DNA of 64,000 nt from Phyllostachys edulis (GCA_036346405.1 CM070568.1:7880221-7944220), one strand, 5' to 3'; positions 22,341-34,508 are shown, counted from the stretch's first letter. Notes: generated by a model from the letters alone, not told the origin. Program-made: numbers and translations.

Positions 22341-23369
22341 TCAACAAGGAAGCCTGTCTCCTCTCATTTTTTCATCTTCCCTTTTACACACGCAAAGTTT
22401 TCATCTTCCCTTTAAGTTTTATTTCCCATGTGTGGGGCTGGCATGGTGCAGAGAAGATGAAGAAGAGATGAGACTGACATGTGGGTCCGGGCTGCCAGTC
22501 TCAGCGATGAATCAAAGAAGCTTGGTTCGAAGAGTTATCTTGGTTAAAAAAATATATAAAAATAAAATCAATTATTTAATTTCTTGGTTTTAAAGTCAAA
22601 AAGAAAATTTATTGAGTTTTATGGCTTTTCTTTGGATTTAAAGTTAAAAAGGAAAATTTAAGTAATTTAAGTAATTTTACGAAATTTTAAAAGCTTTTCT
22701 CTAATTATTTCAAAGCCAAAATAAATTATCTGCAAAATTAAATACCAAATATAAGTTGGAAATATTTTATTTAAGTCCAAAATGTTTCTAGGAATTTTTA
22801 TGAATTTTTCTAGAATTTGTTGGATTTATTTTGCTATTTTCTAAAGCTATTTTGTTTTACCGGATTTGTTTTAATTGCTAAATCAAATTAAATACTCAAT
22901 CTGTCTTTGGGCCTAAACCTCCTCAACCCAACCCAAATCCCACGCGTGCCCGCACCCCTCATCTCTCTGACAGCGGGACCCACCCGTTAGTCTCACCGCT
23001 CCACCTGCGCCCATGCGTATTTAACGGCAACCAATCTCAGCCGTTAGATCTAAATCAAACGGCCCAGTCATCCCGCTTCAATCGCTTCGCCCGCGCATTC
23101 CATCTCCAAACCCTCCAACCGTTGGATTGAAAACGAACGGTCCGATCTTGATGGAGCGTTCGGAGCAGTCCAAATGTTTCAACAAGGAGGACCGTCCGAT
23201 TTCAATTGAACGGCCTAATCTTGATATCATCTTCGGATGGTCTGAACGTTCAAATCGGTGTGGACCATCTGATCTAAATCAAATGGCCCGCTCAGCCCGC
23301 TCCTCCCACGTGTTTTAACTTCAATCCATTTCGACCATTGGATCAAGATTTAACGGTTCGATCAAGATT
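22341..23369 (+). mobile_element. Gypsy-type LTR, left part (split by CACTA element 3)
   Basis: AT-rich DNA (22,545-22,900) is followed by a CG-rich block with repeated CCGTTGGAT/CGGTCCGAT words, the typical U3 layout of large grass Gypsy LTRs. The sequence resumes after the CACTA element at 29,274 with the same kind of words and reaches a TATA box at about 29,625. Confidence 0.55.
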
Positions 23370-24469
23370 CACTACTAGAACTCCCTATGTCCCCTACTGC
23401 CAGTTTTACTAGGGAACATCGCGAAAACAGTAGGGAAAGTCTTTCCCTAGTCTTTGTCGCTCAGAGGAACAAGTCCACGGGAAAAGAATGTAGGGAATAA
23501 TAAAGTGCCCTACGGTTTCCCTTCAAAACATGTAGGGGAATAATTGTTCCCGTGGGTTTAGAACCGTAGGGAACATTGCTTACATGGCAGCAGTGTCCAA
23601 CATGTAAAGATTATTTCCCTACGTTTTGGGTTTGAACTCACACTGTAGGGAACATTTATATTTGGATTTTTGCCAGGCACCACATCAAAGCTATTTCCCT
23701 ACAACACCACATCAGATCATACCACTCATCAAACAGTACAGATCCAAACATTTTTTGGCAGCATTTAAATTTTCTTTCACATTGACAAATACGTCTCAAA
23801 ACATCACCACATGAACAATATGTATCAAAATACCACTCATATCACCAAGCCACATATCACACTCATAACACATATTTCATGAAATATTGCTGACATAATG
23901 TCGCAAGCCACATCAAACCAAATTCAGTACATATAGTCATGCTTTCACAACGTTTCTAGCTAGAATGCTAACATCTTGAAATAAAGTCTATCCGCAACAA
24001 AAGGAGGTACATTCACCACTTGCATCAAGGTTCATACATCCATATAGTCGAAATATTTCCATAAACTTTTCTAATGTGGCTGACATCAAAATGGGGTAAG
24101 ATCACCATCCAAATCAAGGGAATAGTTCCCGATAGAACTATTCCTTGAGCAATTCTACTTCATGTATCATCTGGATTGTCTTCTCCAGTAGCTGAGCCAA
24201 TAGTATGAGCCTATACAAGACAAGAATTTAAATATAGAATACAAAAGAAAACATAAAAATATACAAGCTGCTAGTATTGAGGCAAAAAGATCATGCATGT
24301 CTAACTCTAATGTCATCAGTAATAGCAATACTAGTATTATTTTATAGTGTTGGTGCATATGGGAATAAATGGAACACGCTAGAATAGTGATTTGAGATGG
24401 ACATGGGCACAACACATCAAGATACATACATTTTCGTGAGATGGGTTTGGAGGCGAAATTCCATATGTA

Positions 24470-24965
24470 GGAGGCGTGGCGGTGGTAGTGGAATTGCAAG
24501 TAGAAGGCATTCCAAAGATGCTTAGCCACATTCTACAATTAAAAGATATAATGCTCAAAGTTAAAGATAGCTCAATGACTATTATGTGTGCAATGTGCGG
24601 GCTTGTTGCTCTTGTGCTAACACACGATTCATATCTTGATTTGTGCGAGCTATTGTCATATGGCGATCTAACATGCTTCATCCATATTTAAACGTATCTT
24701 CGTTCATCCTTAGGTGCTAGGGTCGCTATAGAGTTATCCTCATCTTTGTAAGAGGTGCTTACACAAATAACAGTTCAACATGTGAATGGAATGGGTTTTT
24801 GTCCTGTGTTTCTAAAAACATGTGAAGGGACAGTTGGACACCAGCACATAAATATGAGGTAGTGGAATTGCAGTAGAAGGCATTCGAGTATGCTTAGCCA
24901 TATTCTACAATTAAAAGATATAATGCTCAAAGTTAAAGATAGATCAATGACTATTATCCAAAGAA
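24470..24965. repeat. Direct repeat of about 110 bp
   Basis: The segment at about 24,484-24,590 recurs at about 24,850-24,957 with small differences; the shared core includes TTCTACAATTAAAAGATATA and ATGCTCAAAGTTAAAGATAG. The copies lie 366 bp apart. Confidence 0.8.
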
Positions 24966-25057
24966 AAATGCTATATAGTAGTTTGCACCTCCATAAATCT
25001 CGCATCTCGCCATTGTAGTTGTCCAATAAGTCAAGATGTGTAACAAATATTGCAACA

Positions 25058-25085
25058 CTAGTAGGATGCCCGTGTGTTGCAACGA
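25058..25085 (-). mobile_element. Possible Helitron 3' end
   Basis: On the minus strand the sequence reads GCAACACACGGGCATCCTAC followed by TAG, like the 3' ends of many grass Helitrons (GGGC...CTAG followed by T). A clear stem upstream is lacking and I could not find the matching 5' TC end. Confidence 0.3.
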
Positions 25086-26528
25086 AATAAAAGAAAGGTA
25101 AGAGGTTGATACATAATTTCAAATGTGATCCTAAACACTACACATATCCAAACTCCAAAATTTATGTTCTACGGAATAAAAATCATGACATAAAAGAATT
25201 ATGCAATGGCTACTTTTAAAATTTAGAGGGATACACCCTCTAGCCTGTGTCTCCGTAGGAAACAAAAAACCAAAGTACCACCAATCACATTAGATGCAAC
25301 ATCAGAAGAAAACGAATCGCGCAAGGAGTTACGTGGACACAACCAATAAAATGCAAAACACTGAATCCAAAATTCCTAAACCAAATCACTCCATAAGCCA
25401 AACTCCACTTGCAAAGATTCTACAACATAGAAGCTCTCATTCTGCCCCATCCATAGACTCAATTAAATACCTCAATGGTTATTGTTGCTGGTCTCCTGGC
25501 AAGGAGTCCAAGGTCCCACGGTCTTCTTGTTCCTACAAAATAGACCAATAATGAAGCCAATAACAAATGTAAAACATGATTTGATTGGAGTGAGAGAGCG
25601 ACGTATGATCAAATCAAGCTGTATTCTTAGTTCTAATGCCCAATATGTCGCGGCTACCCCAACACAAATCAAAGCTCTCGCTTTTTACATAACCAAATAA
25701 CCAAGAACCCAACATATGGGTTATGTTAATAGGTATTGGTTATCAAAAGAGCGTGCCATTGCTTGCCAAACATATGTAGCCATGGAGCATTTGATAACAA
25801 AATGGTCAATAACTTCAAAGTGAGAGCAAACCGACAAATTTTGTAGTCTGTCCAGTTCCTCTTACACAAATTTTCAAAGATGACTTTCTTACTTAGATAC
25901 CACAAAATATTTTTCAAAGGCAATTTCACCTTCCATATAAAACCATGAGAAAAGTGGTCACCGGAATTGACCAGAGACATATAAAGAATGCAGAGTGAAA
26001 CATTTGTGAGTAGTAAGCTTCCAAAGTAAATGATCCGGGGTATCGAAAGCTTAACATTGTTACATCTCATGCTAAGTTAGATGCCGACTACAAGATTCTC
26101 CCCATCGAGCTCTACAACAAGAAACTTCTGCTGTAACCCATCTTGCAACATCACCACACCATTTTTTTGTCATGCACAAGATTGTATTGGTATGCAATGG
26201 ATACTTGAAAACTTTCTCGAGTGAAATATTAATAACAAATTTGGATTTGCACGAACAACAAAGAGGAATAGTTATGCGAAAAAAAAATAGTATAGGAAAC
26301 AAAAATATCCATTGCAATTGACCAAAAACCAAGCCTCACTATTTTATTCCTCGAGCATAAAACATGCGCCCACCATAGAATGTTCTTTAGAAGATGATCA
26401 TACCGCTTATGCTAATATGCATTGCTAATATGCAATTCTCAATTTCTCATGGCCAAGTGCTTGATAGTAATGTATATAATTCTGATCAAACGAAACTGAG
26501 TGAATATATCTGTATGGGAGAAACTGGT

Positions 26529-26643
26529 TGTTAGGGTATTAGTGGTATTTCCTATTGTTAGGGTTTAGTCTTGTGTGTGTCCCCTTGTACTATATATATG
26601 CCCTATGGGCTATTGCAATAGATAAGCTTCATTCATATTAACA
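26529..26643 (+). mobile_element. Possible short Copia-type LTR
   Basis: It starts TGTTAGGG and ends ATTAACA, with TACTATATATATGCCCTATG and a tail of the CAATAGATAAGCTTCATTC kind, as in many plant Copia LTRs. No target duplication is visible. Confidence 0.3.
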
Positions 26644-27713
26644 AAAAATACAGTGTTAGACTAAACAAAACAAAGCAAAGCAATAACCAGAGTTCTCCTA
26701 AAAACAGTAATAGCCATAGTAGTCATTCATGTATTCACGTTTACTAAGAGAAATGTCACACAAATTGTTCGTTTAGAAAAAAGAACATAGAAAACAAAAC
26801 TAATCAGAAGGAAGCATGCATTCGCCTCTGTCAATTGTACCAGGCTGCCTTTGCTCTTGTTTCAACCATCAAGTAATGTTTCAACTACCAAGTAATTCAT
26901 TCTCTAGAAAAAAAGGACCATACCATATCTACTTTCTCAAAACCAGTCTCACGAAAACAACTGTGACCAATGAACATCTAATGCCATGCTGGGATGCTTC
27001 TAAGATAAGGAATGCAATTGGGCATACACGTTGTTGTGACATAAACATGCAAAAAATTATGTCACGTACTTCTCTACCTTCTGCTCCTCTCTACCCTGCC
27101 GCTCTTGTGGCTCATGGATCCGCTATCAGCACCATTGCCATCTGCAGTTCAATGGTGTTCACACAAATGAAATATGCTCCAAATGCAAGAAGGATTAAGT
27201 GCTCATATTCATCCTATGGAAATCTACACTAACCACTAAAATCAAATATACAAAATCAAAGTTTTGTATAGATAATAATTAATATGCACATTGTTAAATC
27301 TGGGAGTAATTAAGATGCTCCATTTAAGATGCACATTGTCAAAGTGAACTGACACTTTCAACAGGATTGGCGTGATTCTGTACAAAGCTCATAGTTCTGT
27401 AATGTATTTTTCTAACAATCAACAACTGCATGTTATATGTAACTAGGAACCAGTTCTTCTCGGCTCCTTCCTCCGAGCCAGGGCTATTGGTCTCATGCCT
27501 ATGATAGATCAAGTAGGCAAATCGATCCTTTCATCTCTGTAGAAGTCAAATTTTGCCTTATGTTAGTATCAAGATCAAGCTTTAGTCTGCATTAGCCATC
27601 TTTTCCCAGTGATGTATTAGTCTTTTTTTAGACAATGTTAGTACAGCAGACATACAACATGCCTATAAACGGCCACACAAAGCTAATGAGTTATCCAACA
27701 AATTAGACGAAAG

Positions 27714-27990
27714 CTACAAGAATGACATCAGATGAGTAGAACATACTCTTGCCAATGGCGCTTTCGAAGTGTTTGGTTCACTTGAAGGGGCATTATCCAT
27801 CCAAACCTCCAAGTTTGGCCTTGATCTCTTGTAGCGCCCTGAGCCAGCACCCGAACTCTCTCGTCCCCGTGTGACTGTGATGAAATCGCAGCCTCTTCCA
27901 AGCGCTTCACTGTTTGCTTGACACTTTTGTAGTTTTTGAGTGCCCTGTAAATCACATAAAACAAATAGACGACTAAGGAAACATTTCACC
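27714..27990 (-). pseudogene. Unidentified ORF region in CACTA element 3
   Basis: Two overlapping minus frames of 78 and 91 codons end at 27,728 and 27,714. One contains KRLEEAAISSQSHGDERVRV, which could form a helix. I do not recognise a family. It may be part of a captured gene together with the receptor-kinase scrap immediately upstream on the same strand. Confidence 0.3.
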
Positions 27991-28139
27991 CAGAGTCAAA
28001 TCAGGATTCAGAAATAGGGAAATTGACATCTTGAGGACAATACGTACACACTGAACCAAACATCAAGCCTAAAAGCCCAAATCCCCGACACACAAAAGAA
28101 GACACCATAGCCGTAGAGAACAGTAGAAACAACGAAGAA

Positions 28140-28370
28140 AGATCACCTCCGGGATCAAATTCAGACCGTCTTTGGCGGTTGCTGTTCTGAAGCCCTTGGT
28201 GGCTGGTAGAGCTCCTTGTACGAGAACCGTCGGCCGAACTCCACCTCCTCCAGTCCTCGCGCACCTCAACACCTCACCTGCGTCCCGCACGAACAGAAGA
28301 TGGCGATGACCACCGCCGCCATGAGGACGAAGGCCACAGTAGCAATCAGAGCATGATCTCCAACACCTTA
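28140..28370 (-). pseudogene. Captured lectin-receptor-kinase fragment
   Basis: On the minus strand a hydrophobic stretch (ALIATVAFVLMAAVVIAIFC, about 28,285-28,350) has the look of a single transmembrane helix. It is followed by REDW and, one frame away, EEVEFGRRFSYKELYQ and then ATKGFR. This order (membrane helix, EDWE-type juxtamembrane, FxYKxLYxATKGF entry to the kinase domain) is characteristic of L-type lectin receptor kinases. Frameshifts separate the pieces. No lectin domain is seen upstream and no kinase motifs follow, so only a scrap of about 75 residues was captured. Confidence 0.6.
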
Positions 28371-29273
28371 GACCAGGGCTTGGGCGAACCACTAGCTGGC
28401 CGGAGATGGGGAGGCGGAGGCGGCGGAGTGGAGATGGGGAGGGAGGGGAGGCGGGTGGAGGAGGTGGAATGGTGGATGGAGGCAGGGTGGAGATGGGGAG
28501 ACGCCACGGCGTGGTGGAGATGGAGGAGGAGGTGACGCGTGAGGACCTCCTCCAACCTTGAATCCGGCGGGTGATGGCGGCATGGACCGGGCAGTGGGCG
28601 AGAGGATCAAGGAGGAGGACATGGCGGCAAGAGAGGACTGGGGGCGAGGACCTGGGAGGACATGGCGGGCGGAGGACCGGGGAGGATCTTGTGCATGAGG
28701 ATCAAGTGAGGCGTGGAGGATCAAGGCGGAGGAGGACATGGCGCCACCACGTGAGGAACGGGGAGGACATGGCGTGGAGAGGACCGGGTTAGGACATGGC
28801 GGGATTTAAGCGGTTTGGGCGGTCTGGAGCTTTTTGGGAGATTTGAGGAGATGAGGGATTGTAGCTTCTTTGGGGACCTCGGCTTTTTTTTTTTGGCTCA
28901 GTCGTTGTCCACCTCTTCCCGCCCGAGTAGTACCGCTAATTTTGGCTAAAGGAGGGAACGTGAAAAATCCAGCCGGGAGCAAAAAAAATTGGAGGCAAGC
29001 GAAAATTAATTCCCTATAGTTACTCACTCAACTGTAGGGAAAATTTTGGTGTTGTGTCCAGCTCATCCCACCCTCCACGCTGGCGGACGCCAACATGCGC
29101 TTGGTGGGCCCTCTCAACCGTAGTTCCCCACAAACTATATTAAGCCATAGGGAACAAAAAATTTCCCTACATTTATTTGATCCCATCGTAGGGATATTTT
29201 CTTTCCTGTGAGTTGTCTTTCCACTGCTAGGGAACAAATAAAACGGTAGGGAACCTGGAGATTTCTAGTAGTG

Positions 29274-30080
29274 ATTAGATGTTCAGACGGTCCGAACGTC
29301 ACAATCAATGTGGACCGTCTAATCAAGATTGGATGGCCCCGATCAAAGTTGCCGTTCGGAGCGGTCCGAACGTCTCAACCATTATAGACCGTCCGATTTA
29401 AATCTAACGGTTCGGACACCACCCGTTTTCGCCGATTCGGAGCTTTCCAAAAGCCATCAAAACGCGAATCAATTCCTTTGATTTAGCGCGCGTTAAGCAC
29501 CCCGCGTCAATCCGCACCCGTCACGGCCCTCTCCCTTCCATCTCTGGCCCCAAATCTCGTTGATTTCGTAATTAACGCCGCACGGCCTTCATGCTCTCCA
29601 CGCCGCCTCGACCACGCCCGCGCCCTATATAAAGGAGCCCTAGGACCGCCGTAGCCTGCTCATCTCAGTTCTGCCACCCACATAACCCCTACCCCCTCGA
29701 GCTCACTGGAATTTGAAGATCTTCGCTGCCGGCCAATGTTGCTTCAAACTCCGATTGCACCGCCGTTAAGCCCGTTCCGCCCCCTTCATCCACACCTCCG
29801 GCTTCGCAATGTCACCGCAAAGCTCGTGTGCGCACTCACTTGGCTCGGGGATCACCGGAGCATCTACTTCGCCGCCGAACGAACCTCACCACCGCCAAAG
29901 CTCATCGCCGATGACCAAAACATCGTGCCCCTTCGCCGCAAGGTATAGCATCATGTTCAGCATCGTTCCCTCGTTCTTTTGAGCCCAGCCTCACTCCTCG
30001 TCGTGGCACGTAGCGCCGGCAAGGCTTTCACCGGAGCTCCGCCACTCATGGGCCTACTTAATCGGCGGTTATGAAATCAC
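29274..30080 (+). mobile_element. Gypsy-type LTR, right part
   Basis: It continues the LTR interrupted at 23,369. CGGTCCGAAC and ACCGTCCGAT words lead to a TATA box (CCTATATAAAGGAGCC, about 29,622-29,637) and a leader-like CG-rich region. Short ORFs here have no recognisable domain. At about 30,090 the subterminal DNA of CACTA element 1 resumes. Confidence 0.55.
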
Positions 30081-30243
30081 AAGAAATGTATTTTATCGAG
30101 AGTTTTATTATAACCGTCGGAAATTTGGAATTTTCTGAGGGAATTACTATTCTCGTGACCAAAATAGTAAAACTTGACTTGCCGTTCTTGAAGTCGGTCA
30201 AGAAAATTCATGGCCGTTAGGTTTGTTCTGTTTTCTAGTAGCG

Positions 30244-30980
30244 AGTGCTGAACTTATGACCGCTTATGACCTTCTTTTCTTTTTCTAACTCTTATTCCTT
30301 TTTAGAAAAAGAGGTCGAAATGGGGAAACTCGAAACCGGGGTCAAAGAAAAGATCTTGGTTGTTCACGAAATTTCCTGTATCGCGAAAGAAAAAGGTTAC
30401 AAGACCAAGTTGTGGGAAGAGCGGTATGCAAAGAGCATTGCCTCCCACGATGATGAAGTCAAGAAGTTAGATTCTTGACTGGCAGGTAAGCAAGTCTTTA
30501 CCAGTGACCACTTTTGTTTTCCTTTTGGGGTCATTTTATCTGACTGGTCTTATTCTTTTTAGAACAAGCAGTTGAAATAAAACAACTCTGTGAGGCTTCG
30601 ACTCGTAATCAGGAGGAGATGAAGTCAGTGAATATCAACCTTTAAGACAACATTTCTCTCCTAAACAATGTACTCAATGGGCTACGTGCTGAGGAGGTCA
30701 CTCCTCATGAAGACACGATAAATGCTCACTTGAGTACCATTGGAGAACAAGTCAGGACTTTGCAAGAGTTGGTGACTATTCTGAAGACTAACCAAGCTGA
30801 TTCAATAAAGAAGGCGGTTGAAAACACAATAAGTTTTTGTTCTGGGAAAACTTAAAGCTCATGACCCCAATCTTAATCTACAGCCAATCAAAGCTGGCTT
30901 CGACTGCTCTAAAGCAGAAGCAGAGCGGTTGATGGAAGATATACAGTCGATCAGCAAGGAAGTCACAGAGGAGATGTAAA
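30244..30980 (+). pseudogene. Antisense ORF of the Tat element, 3' part (coiled coil)
   Basis: After the CACTA target duplication the intron ends at TTTTTAG (30,309). The exon continues in phase with the donor at 15,053, giving EVEMGKLETGVKEKILVVHE and a Lys/Glu-rich coiled coil to KKLDS. A TGA then stands where a tryptophan codon is likely. A further exon from about 30,563 encodes EIKQLCEASTRNQEEMKSVN and another coiled-coil-like stretch (TIGEQVRTLQELVTILKTNQ) to about 30,850. In-frame stops show that it is decayed. Confidence 0.65.
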
Positions 30981-31289
30981 TAGGATCTCCCTTATCAGAG
31001 TAGTTTGTACCTGAAACCTGTATGGACAAGTTTTTGTTGTTGATATATAATCCTTTCTTCTTCCTGCAAATCATCTTGTCGAGTAGTTAGTAACTCATAA
31101 GATAATGAATAGAAAAAGAGATTAAGACTAAGAATTGAAGTCATATTAATAACTTCATCCTAGCCCCCGACTATTTGCTTAGTTTATTTAGATAAACTAA
31201 GTAAATAGTGTAAAATGGGTTTTAAAAAAGAGAGAGGTTTAGCTAACTTATAGTTTTCGATCACGATTATCATGCACCAGTCGAAAGAG

Positions 31290-31860
31290 TAGGAACGAGT
31301 CGACATTAGGAAGTTCCTTCTAGTGGGCAGGACCACGTGTAGAAAGGAAAGGCTTCGGCTAGGTGATGTTACCTTCTCCAACCAGATTAATCAAATCAAA
31401 AACGGCAACTTGAGTTAGACAAACACCTAGAGTACCTTAAAAATTCGTTCGACCTATTCCAGTGCACTTGGTAGGTTCACTCTGGTAGCAAGAGTTAGAA
31501 ACATGACGACGCTATGAAGTTTCTTCTAGTGGGCAGGACCATGTGCAGAGAGGAAAGACTTCGACTAGGTGTTGTATCTTCCTTCGACCAATTGAAACGA
31601 AACGAGTTTACCAAAGTAGTTGAGCAAATTTCAAAAGTGTACTCTGCTTAGTGTATTTTTAAAAAATGAATGAATACATAAACTAAGATGCTAAGAGTTG
31701 GCTTGGAAATATTTCGACCACGTGTATTGAACCCGAGTTCTTTGTGTTGGCAGCAAAAGAGAGGAACGAGTCGACACAAGGAAGTTCCTTCTAGTGGGCA
31801 GGACCACGTGCAAAAAGAAAAGGCTTCGACTAGGTGTTGTTACCATCCTTTCGACCAGTG
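31290..31860. repeat. Tandem or interspersed repeat in the retroelement 3' region
   Basis: Three copies of a block of about 90 bp containing AAGTTCCTTCTAGTGGGCAG and GACCACGTG lie at about 31,305, 31,515 and 31,780. They sit between the end of the antisense ORF and the end of pol, where Tat elements are known to carry variable subrepeats. Confidence 0.8.
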
Positions 31861-31864
31861 TAAA

Positions 31865-31975
31865 AAAAGACTGGGTACTAGTCATAGTAGGACTTACGAC
31901 CAGGGTATCGTCGTAGAAAAACTTACGACTAGGTACTGGTCGTAGGAGGACTTACGACCAAGGAATGGTCAAAAA
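31865..31975. repeat. Hairpin-unit array D
   Basis: Three to four units of the GTCGTA..TACGAC family, here immediately beyond the 3' end of the antisense ORF and before the end of pol. Confidence 0.8.
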
Positions 31976-32825
31976 AATTGTCAAAGCACTACTCAAAGTA
32001 AGACAATAAAGATAGAAAGAACCTGATACTTTATTGCAGGGTTGGTCGGTTATACATAAAATTTGTGTAACTGGTCGATTTTCCAAGAATTGGAGAGAAC
32101 TTGGCCGTCTTCCATTGCTAGTCGTACAAACCTAGTCGCATAACTTCGACCACTGTGTAAGGACCTTCCCACTTGGGGGAAACCTTATTCCGATTAGACT
32201 GGGATTGAATTTTCTTCAATACCAAGTCACCTACAGCAAGGATGCGAGGTTGGACCTTACGATCTTAGTATTTGCACAGGGCTTGCTGGTAGACTGCTGA
32301 ATGGATTAATGCTTGATTTCTCTTCTCTTTAAGCAGGTTGATGTCATCCACTTGAAGTTGTTCCTAGATTTAGTCGTTGAAAGTTTCAATCCTTGTTGAC
32401 CTGATCTTTAGTTCTGGTGGAAGCATAGCTTCGACACCGAAAACTAGGGGAAAAAAAGGTGTTTTTCCTATAGCCCGACTAGCAGTCGTACGAACTGCCC
32501 ATAATACTGAGGGTAATTCTTGGACCCAAGCCCCCGAGCGCTTGACAAGTTGGTCGAAGACTCAAGTTTTGACTCCCTGCAATATTTGGCCGTTCGCTCT
32601 TTCGACTGCCCCATTGCTTTGAGGATGGGCAACAGAAGCGTAACACAGTTTGGTACCCAACTCGTCGCAAAATTCTTGAAATTTTACACGCGAAAATTGC
32701 TTACCATTATCTATGATTATTTGACTTGGGACCCCAAACTGAGTAATTACGCTTCTCATCATGAACCGTTTTGCTGCTTCCGTTGTTATCCCAGTCACAG
32801 GTTCAGCTTTGATCCACTTTATGAA

Positions 32826-33662
32826 GGGGAAATTAGCTCAGTAACATCGTGTTAGAGCATATTTAGAGGAATGACACTCCGTCGAGTCTTGAAATTTGGA
32901 AAATAACATATAAACATCGAAAAATTAAAGAATGACATCCTGGCCAGTTAGAAAAAAATTTAAATATAGAAAATAAGCTCAAAAAATTATCAATTTTTTT
33001 TGTGGAGTCTTCGGACATAGTTTAATTGCTTGTGTATTTTTTTTCAAAACTTTATACATTATCATTTTGTCTCTAAAATTCATTTAAGTATCTTGTTTGT
33101 AGGAATTTCCTAATATATAAAATGAGGTCCAAATATTATGAATTTTTTCTAGGCTCCTTACATAGTGTACTTGATTGTGTAATTTTTCTAAAATTTTACA
33201 AAATTAAGTAATGCAATTTCATAATGTTCTTACATTATGAAATATTAGACTCCTCACACAGTGGACATTATGAAATTGCATTACTTAATTTTGTAAAATT
33301 TTAGAAAAATTACACAATCAAGTACACTATGTAAGGAGCCTAAAAAAATTCATAATATTTGGACCTCATTTTATATATTAGGAAATTCCTACAAACAGTA
33401 TACTTAAATGAATTTTAGAGACAAAATGATATTGTATAAAGTTTTGAAAAAAATACAAAAGCAATTAAACTGTGTCGAGAGACTCCAAAAAAAATTGATA
33501 ATTTTTTGAGCCCATTTTCTATATTTAATTTTTTTTTCTAACTGGCCAGGATGTCATTCTTTTAATTTTTTGATGTTCACGATGTTATTTTCCAGCCCGA
33601 GACGGACGGAGTGTCATTCCTCTAAATATGCTCTAACACGATGTTACTGTGCTAATTGCCCC
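32826..33662. mobile_element. Fold-back MULE (837 bp)
   Basis: The element is almost entirely two inverted arms of about 400 bp (32,826-33,227 and 33,265-33,662) around a 37-bp spacer. The ends read GGGGAAATTAGC and its counterpart GCTAATTGCCCC. It is flanked by 9-bp target duplications with one mismatch, CTTTATGAA (32,817-32,825) and ATTTATGAA (33,663-33,671). Nine-base duplications and long inverted arms are the mark of Mutator-like elements. It has no gene. Removing it restores the host integrase reading from VAIDTF into IKW. Confidence 0.9.
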
Positions 33663-33991
33663 ATTTATGAATGTATCAATAGCCACAAAAAGGAACTTGA
33701 AGCCACCTGGAGCTTTTGGGAATGATCCTAGGATATCGAGACACACGATCAAATAAGGCCAAGATAGAGGAATTATTTGTAATGCCTGAACCGGTTGGTG
33801 TATTTGCCTGCTATGAAACTGGCATTGTACACATTTGTTAACCAGCTCTTTGGCATCGTAGAGAGCTATTGGCCAGTAAAAACCTTGTCGAAAGGCCTTT
33901 CTGACCAGCATTCTGTAGGAAGCATGAGTTCCACCCTATGTATGTCATGAAGGAGGTTTAGTCCTTCTCTCTGTGATATGCATCACACGAG

Positions 33992-34508
33992 TAGGGATGG
34001 AAAATGGTAAAGGATAATCCATTTTATCCGATATTCATATCCGAGAAAACGCAAATGTGGTAAGTAAAATCCGTATTCGAATAGTATTCATATCCGTATT
34101 CGATGTTATTCGTATCCGGAAAAAAAACAGATAGTATTCATATCCGTATTCGATGTTATTCATATCCAGGGAAAAACCCGGATAGTATCCGAAAAAACAG
34201 ATACTATTCGGGAAAAACGAATACGAATACTATCCATTTTTTCTGGGATACGATTACGAATACTATTTGTTCTACCGAGATTTGTCGCAAAAGTTGTAGG
34301 ATATTCGCATTCGACCGAATTGAGTACATATTCGATTCGAATTCGTATTCGTTACGACATTCGATTTATATTCGTATTCGCGAATGTTTGAATTCGTATT
34401 CGTATTCATTTTAAAAATAGGGATTCATATTTGTATTCATTTTAAAAATAGGGATTCGTATTCATATTCAGGACTATTCGATTCGTATTCGATCCGTTTC
34501 CATCCCTA
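33992..34508. mobile_element. hAT-type MITE (517 bp)
   Basis: It starts TAGGGATGGAAA and ends TTTCCATCCCTA, with 8-bp flanks CACACGAG and CACATGAG (one mismatch), as expected of the hAT superfamily. The interior is packed with TATCCGTATTCG-like and ATTCGTATTCG-like words. It lacks coding capacity and interrupts the pol linker between RNase H and integrase. Confidence 0.9.

Larger units (their letters stand above)
23370..29273. mobile_element. CACTA element 3 (5.9 kb)
   Basis: The ends are CACTACTAGAACTCCC (left) and GGAGATTTCTAGTAGTG (right), with target duplication ATT at 23,367-23,369 and 29,274-29,276. Subterminal motifs of the form GTAGGGAA/TTCCCTAC occupy the first 320 bp and last 270 bp. 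Its motif differs from that of CACTA elements 1 and 2, so it is another family. It contains no transposase domain that I can see. It carries a lectin-receptor-kinase scrap near 28,150-28,370, an unidentified ORF region (27,714-27,990), a direct repeat and possible small retroelement pieces. Most of 23,700-27,700 is AT-rich with nothing I can name. Confidence 0.9.
15060..30243. mobile_element. CACTA element 1 (15.2 kb with nested DNA), a Pack-CACTA
   Basis: The left end reads CACTACTAGAAAAGGGG and the right end reads TTTTCTAGTAGCG, an inverted repeat with one substitution in the terminal CACTA. The 3-bp target duplication AGT lies at 15,057-15,059 and 30,244-30,246. Subterminal repeats with the core CTGACGGTT/AACCGTCAG crowd the first 420 bp and recur at the right end (30,105-30,220). 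The flanks join cleanly into the intron of the Tat antisense ORF: donor GGTAAGT on the left, acceptor before 30,310 on the right. Internally it carries minus-strand fragments of at least two host genes (HMGB and ALDH22A1) and no transposase, so it is a non-autonomous gene-capturing element. More than half of its length (about 19,040-30,100) is later nested DNA. Confidence 0.9.

Noticed and set aside
26816..27232. 138-codon plus ORF
   Set aside because: Mixed composition, no motif, inside CACTA element 3; looks like chance.
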